From assembly GCF_013403975.1 (NCBI RefSeq), contig NZ_JABFDH010000002.1, positions 248,001 to 312,000 on the forward strand: DNA of 64,000 nt, read 5' to 3'. Both the position numbers and the translations under genes were made by a program. This DNA comes from Winogradskyella ursingii (GTDB lineage: Bacteria > Bacteroidota > Bacteroidia > Flavobacteriales > Flavobacteriaceae). Positions within the stretch are counted from its first letter, which is position 1; the number at the start of each line of letters is the position of its first letter. Positions 61,446 through 64,000 of this stretch are shown here, piece after piece. Below the pieces are notes generated by a model that was given only the letters and a program-made list of their open reading frames with translations, was not told the origin of the DNA and searched no databases.

Positions 61446-62723
61446 ATGCTTAAGCGACTATTTGTTGTTTTTATTTTTATCTATGCAACAACAAGTTTTG
61501 CTCAGATTACCTTTGTCGACAAAGACTCAATAAAAACAGCACAAGATTCCATAAAACGTAGTGCTTATCTCAAAAATATTGGCAATGGTTATTTACCATT
61601 TAACTATTTTAATCTGGACTTACGTTATCTGGTAAAGTTTAATCAATATGAAGGTTTTAGAACAGGTCTCGGTGGCATTACCAATGATAGATTTTCAGAG
61701 TGGTTTCGTCTCAATCCTTATGTTGTATATGGTTTTAAGGACCACAGATTTAAATATAGATTAAGTGGTGGTTTTAGGTTGCACGAACGCACTAACACTT
61801 GGCTAAATCTTGGTTATACGGATGACCTCTCAGAAACTGGCAGCTCTACTTTCTTGACTGATAAACGCTTTTTTACCTTTTTTGAACCGCGCTTGCTTAA
61901 CATTGATTTGTTTCATCGCTATATCAAAAAATCAGTTGCCATAGAGCATCGTATGAGCAATCATTTATTATCTGAAACTGAGCTGTCACTTAACAAAATT
62001 AACCCTACATATAACTATACTTATTTATTGGATGGTCGCGGTTTTAATACATTCGATTTAAGCACAGCCAAATTAAGCTTGCAATGGAGTCCTTTTAGTG
62101 AATTTGACATTGTTGATGATGAAGTCGTAACTGTTAAAGATGGTTATCCAAAATTCACCTTGCAACTTACCCAAGGTTTTAAGTCAGTATTTGGAAGTGA
62201 TTTCAATTTTTCTAAAATTGATTTTAGGACCGTTCAAGAATTTAATCATAAAAATGATGCTATAACCAACATAACATTGGTGGCTGGATTGGCTGGAGGT
62301 GATACACCTCTGACGCATTTATATCACGCTTATCCAAACAACATCAATAAAGAAACAATTTTACAACGGTTTTCTGTAGCAGGTTTAAACAGTTTTGAAA
62401 CCATGTATTTTAATGAATTTTTTAGCGATAAGTTTTCAACCTTACAGCTCAAACATTATTTCCCGGCCTTTAAAATCTCGGATCGGTTCAAACCTCAATT
62501 GGTCTTAATTTCGAGGTATGCAGTGGGTGACATGAATAGTATTGATAGGCATCAAGGCATTCAATTTGGCACGCTTAAACATCTGTACTCAGAATCTGGT
62601 TTTGAAATCAACAAATTGCTCTTTGGTTTTGGTCTTAGTTTCGCTTACCGTTATGGCGGTTACCATCTACCTGAATTAGAAGATAATATTGCTTTTAAGT
62701 TTACTTTTAATATTTCTTTGTAA
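61446..62723 (+). CDS. DUF5686-like outer-membrane beta-barrel protein
   Basis: The protein has 425 residues with a signal peptide (about 1-20, ending TTSFAQ). After a short linker, YLPFNYFNLDLRYLVKFNQYEGFRTGLGG matches the start of the barrel region of DUF5686 proteins, which are usually attached to a carboxypeptidase-regulatory-like plug. Here only the barrel-like part exists. Alternating strands of aromatic residues continue to the C-terminus, which ends FKFTFNISL, a barrel-like final strand. Function is unknown; the location is probably the outer membrane. No close operon partner apart from the lipoprotein gene 30 nt downstream. Confidence 0.75.
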   Translation: MLKRLFVVFIFIYATTSFAQITFVDKDSIKTAQDSIKRSAYLKNIGNGYLPFNYFNLDLRYLVKFNQYEGFRTGLGGITNDRFSEWFRLNPYVVYGFKDHRFKYRLSGGFRLHERTNTWLNLGYTDDLSETGSSTFLTDKRFFTFFEPRLLNIDLFHRYIKKSVAIEHRMSNHLLSETELSLNKINPTYNYTYLLDGRGFNTFDLSTAKLSLQWSPFSEFDIVDDEVVTVKDGYPKFTLQLTQGFKSVFGSDFNFSKIDFRTVQEFNHKNDAITNITLVAGLAGGDTPLTHLYHAYPNNINKETILQRFSVAGLNSFETMYFNEFFSDKFSTLQLKHYFPAFKISDRFKPQLVLISRYAVGDMNSIDRHQGIQFGTLKHLYSESGFEINKLLFGFGLSFAYRYGGYHLPELEDNIAFKFTFNISL

Positions 62724-62753
62724 AATACATCGCTTCAAAATATTCAAATTAAT

Positions 62754-63092
62754 ATGAAAGCTAAAGCTTTTTTTATCTATTACTTTTTTATTATCACACT
62801 TTTTTCATGCCATCAGAAAGAGAGTGAAATTGTTATAACTGATTTTTCACATGAGTACGAGGAAACTTTATACGCAGCAAAAAAAAGTTCATATACTACC
62901 TCGATACTTAAAGTTAATGGTTTTGTAAATGACACTGTTTTAATTTCTTTTGGAGGTATTAACAAAAAAATAAAGGGAGATTTGGATTTAGAAATTAAGG
63001 AGGATTATTACGGCGGATTAAATATGAAATTTAAATTTGAACCTTTAAATGCAACTGATGGTAAATTGAAAATTAAATATGGGATTTATTAG
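62754..63092 (+). CDS. Small lipoprotein of unknown function
   Basis: The protein has 112 residues with lipoprotein signal MKAKAFFIYYFFIITLFSC (Cys 19), followed by an acidic/polar region and beta-strand-like stretches (SILKVNGFVNDTVLISFGG, YYGGLNMKFKF). I recognise no domain. It starts 30 nt after the DUF5686-like gene and could share its transcript. The coding DNA is noticeably more AT-rich than the translation genes. Confidence 0.65.
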   Translation: MKAKAFFIYYFFIITLFSCHQKESEIVITDFSHEYEETLYAAKKSSYTTSILKVNGFVNDTVLISFGGINKKIKGDLDLEIKEDYYGGLNMKFKFEPLNATDGKLKIKYGIY

Positions 63093-63199
63093 ATATTATA
63101 CTTTTTTATAAGTTAATACCAACTCAAGCAATCGTCTTTGGCGAGCGCTTAGCTTTATTTGAATAATTTATCATATCATGATTATGAAAAAACACTTTC

Positions 63200-63418
63200 A
63201 TGGCAAATTTTCATGTCGGAAATATAACAAGTGCAGTAAGAAATATTGATGGAAATCAGTATAATGAAGATCATTATAAGAAATTTGGTTGGAAAGGTTT
63301 ATCTGCAATTGGTTTAGCATCAAACCCACAAATTGTTACTACTGAAGAATTAACAAATTATAATACTTTAGCTAATATACCTTTAAATGACAACCATAAT
63401 TTAATTTGTGATGAATAA
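63200..63418 (+). CDS. Hypothetical protein, 72 residues
   Basis: The open frame begins MANFHVGNITSAVRNIDGN and ends HNLICDE. An in-frame stop lies five codons upstream, so the start is fixed. There is no signal peptide, membrane segment or recognised domain; KKFGWKGLSAIGLASNP is a slightly hydrophobic middle. It overlaps the next gene by 8 nt (ATG inside its end), suggesting coupling. It could be the remnant of a larger gene. Low confidence as a functional gene. Confidence 0.4.
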   Translation: MANFHVGNITSAVRNIDGNQYNEDHYKKFGWKGLSAIGLASNPQIVTTEELTNYNTLANIPLNDNHNLICDE

Positions 63419-63995
63419 AAAAAAATTAGTCCTCTTTCTCTTTATAGCTCTATCTAATTGCTCAGATGATAATCGAATAGAAAGGCAAAATTTAGTCTTT
63501 AACGATATTTTCCAAGAACTTATCAAAAACAGTGTTCAAGATTACAGAAAAGTAACTTTCCCAAATCCAGAGCAAATAAATTCTTTAAAAAAAGGAAAAG
63601 ATATAACTAAAAAATCCGGTGTGGATCAAAGGAAAATGTTAGTAGTTATTAATGATTCCATTAAAGCACCAACAGTTTTAAAAGGGAAAACTTTAAGTAA
63701 CAAAAATGAACGGAGATATAAATTTAATTTTGATGCATTCCTTTCAAATACTAAAAGTTACAAACTGATATCAAATAATCAGTACAACAAAGAGAAGAAA
63801 AAATTAGAAGATAAATATTACTTTGGTGGATTTATAGATATATCAAATATAACTTTTGAAACAAATTTGAAAAGAGGATATTTTACCGTTAACTATAGAT
63901 GCGGCAAATTATGCGGTCAAAAAAGCAAAATTTACATAGAGGAAATTGATGGTGAATGGGTAATTTATAAAACAGAATTAGTCAGCTTATCGTAA
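63411..63995 (+). CDS. Lipoprotein of unknown function
   Basis: The protein has 194 residues from the ATG at 63411. The lipoprotein signal MNKKKLVLFLFIALSNC has Cys 17 followed by SDDN, resembling the acidic post-Cys signal that directs Bacteroidota lipoproteins to the cell surface. The mature part is Lys/Asn-rich with predicted strands near the C-terminus (YFTVNYRCGKLCGQKSKIYI, with a C-x3-C pair). No family is recognised. It overlaps the 72-residue frame upstream and is the last complete gene of the window. Confidence 0.65.
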   Translation: MNKKKLVLFLFIALSNCSDDNRIERQNLVFNDIFQELIKNSVQDYRKVTFPNPEQINSLKKGKDITKKSGVDQRKMLVVINDSIKAPTVLKGKTLSNKNERRYKFNFDAFLSNTKSYKLISNNQYNKEKKKLEDKYYFGGFIDISNITFETNLKRGYFTVNYRCGKLCGQKSKIYIEEIDGEWVIYKTELVSLS

Positions 63996-64000
63996 GAATT

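Noticed and set aside
63411..63995. Toxin-immunity pair with the 72-residue frame
   Set aside because: No toxin catalytic motif or immunity family is visible; kept only as a weak possibility within the finding on the AT-rich tail.

Overview
The window is AT-rich chromosomal DNA from a member of the Bacteroidota, most probably a marine-type Flavobacteriaceae. Four things support this. There is a SprA (type IX secretion/gliding) gene. The respiratory operon is an alternative complex III fused to an aa3 oxidase operon. Lipoproteins are numerous. Many genes are preceded by the Bacteroidota promoter pattern TTTG-N19..21-TAnnTTTG, and Shine-Dalgarno sequences are not evident. The genus cannot be fixed from sequence reading alone. 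Almost everything is ordinary core chromosome; I see no prophage, insertion sequence, integron or CRISPR array.

Layout. 1-5782 (-): most of sprA, whose 3' end lies outside the window, directly after ruvA. 6481-13657 (-): maeB, a fasciclin-domain protein, a DUF4136 lipoprotein, queG, a di-haem peroxidase and ruvB. 13848-25786 (-): an eight-gene respiratory operon, actA-B-C-D-E-F (quinol to cytochrome c) running into coxB and coxA (oxygen reduction), ended by a clear terminator. 25997-27405: a SPOR protein and an orphan fucosyltransferase-like gene. 27472-31977 (-): rimP-nusA-infB with a promoter and an attenuator-like hairpin in its leader. 32132-37436 (+): universal stress protein, a TMEM260-like O-mannosyltransferase and a polysaccharide deacetylase, with tRNA-Gln on the other strand between them.

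37457-51866: a cysteine-free thioredoxin-like protein, a metallophosphoesterase, and then the most interesting block. Two divergent clusters encode a GH2 beta-mannosidase, CutC and a GH20 beta-hexosaminidase (-), and a GH92 alpha-mannosidase, an FucP-type sugar transporter and an N4-(beta-N-acetylglucosaminyl)-L-asparaginase (+). Together these exo-enzymes could dismantle a high-mannose N-glycan down to mannose, GlcNAc and asparagine. All four hydrolases carry lipoprotein-type or Tat/lipobox leaders, so the chemistry is expected outside the cytoplasm, followed by import. A palindrome-rich gap in this locus holds an 87-nt DNA segment that folds on paper into a four-way cloverleaf with no unpaired bases at the junction.

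52133-61373 (+): a small secreted protein, polA, two tiny ORFs, a Sua5/TsaC protein and the translation cluster rplM-rpsI-rpsB-tsf-pyrH-frr, with several leader and intercistronic hairpins. 61446-63995 (+): a DUF5686-like outer-membrane protein and three small AT-rich genes of unknown function, two of them lipoproteins.
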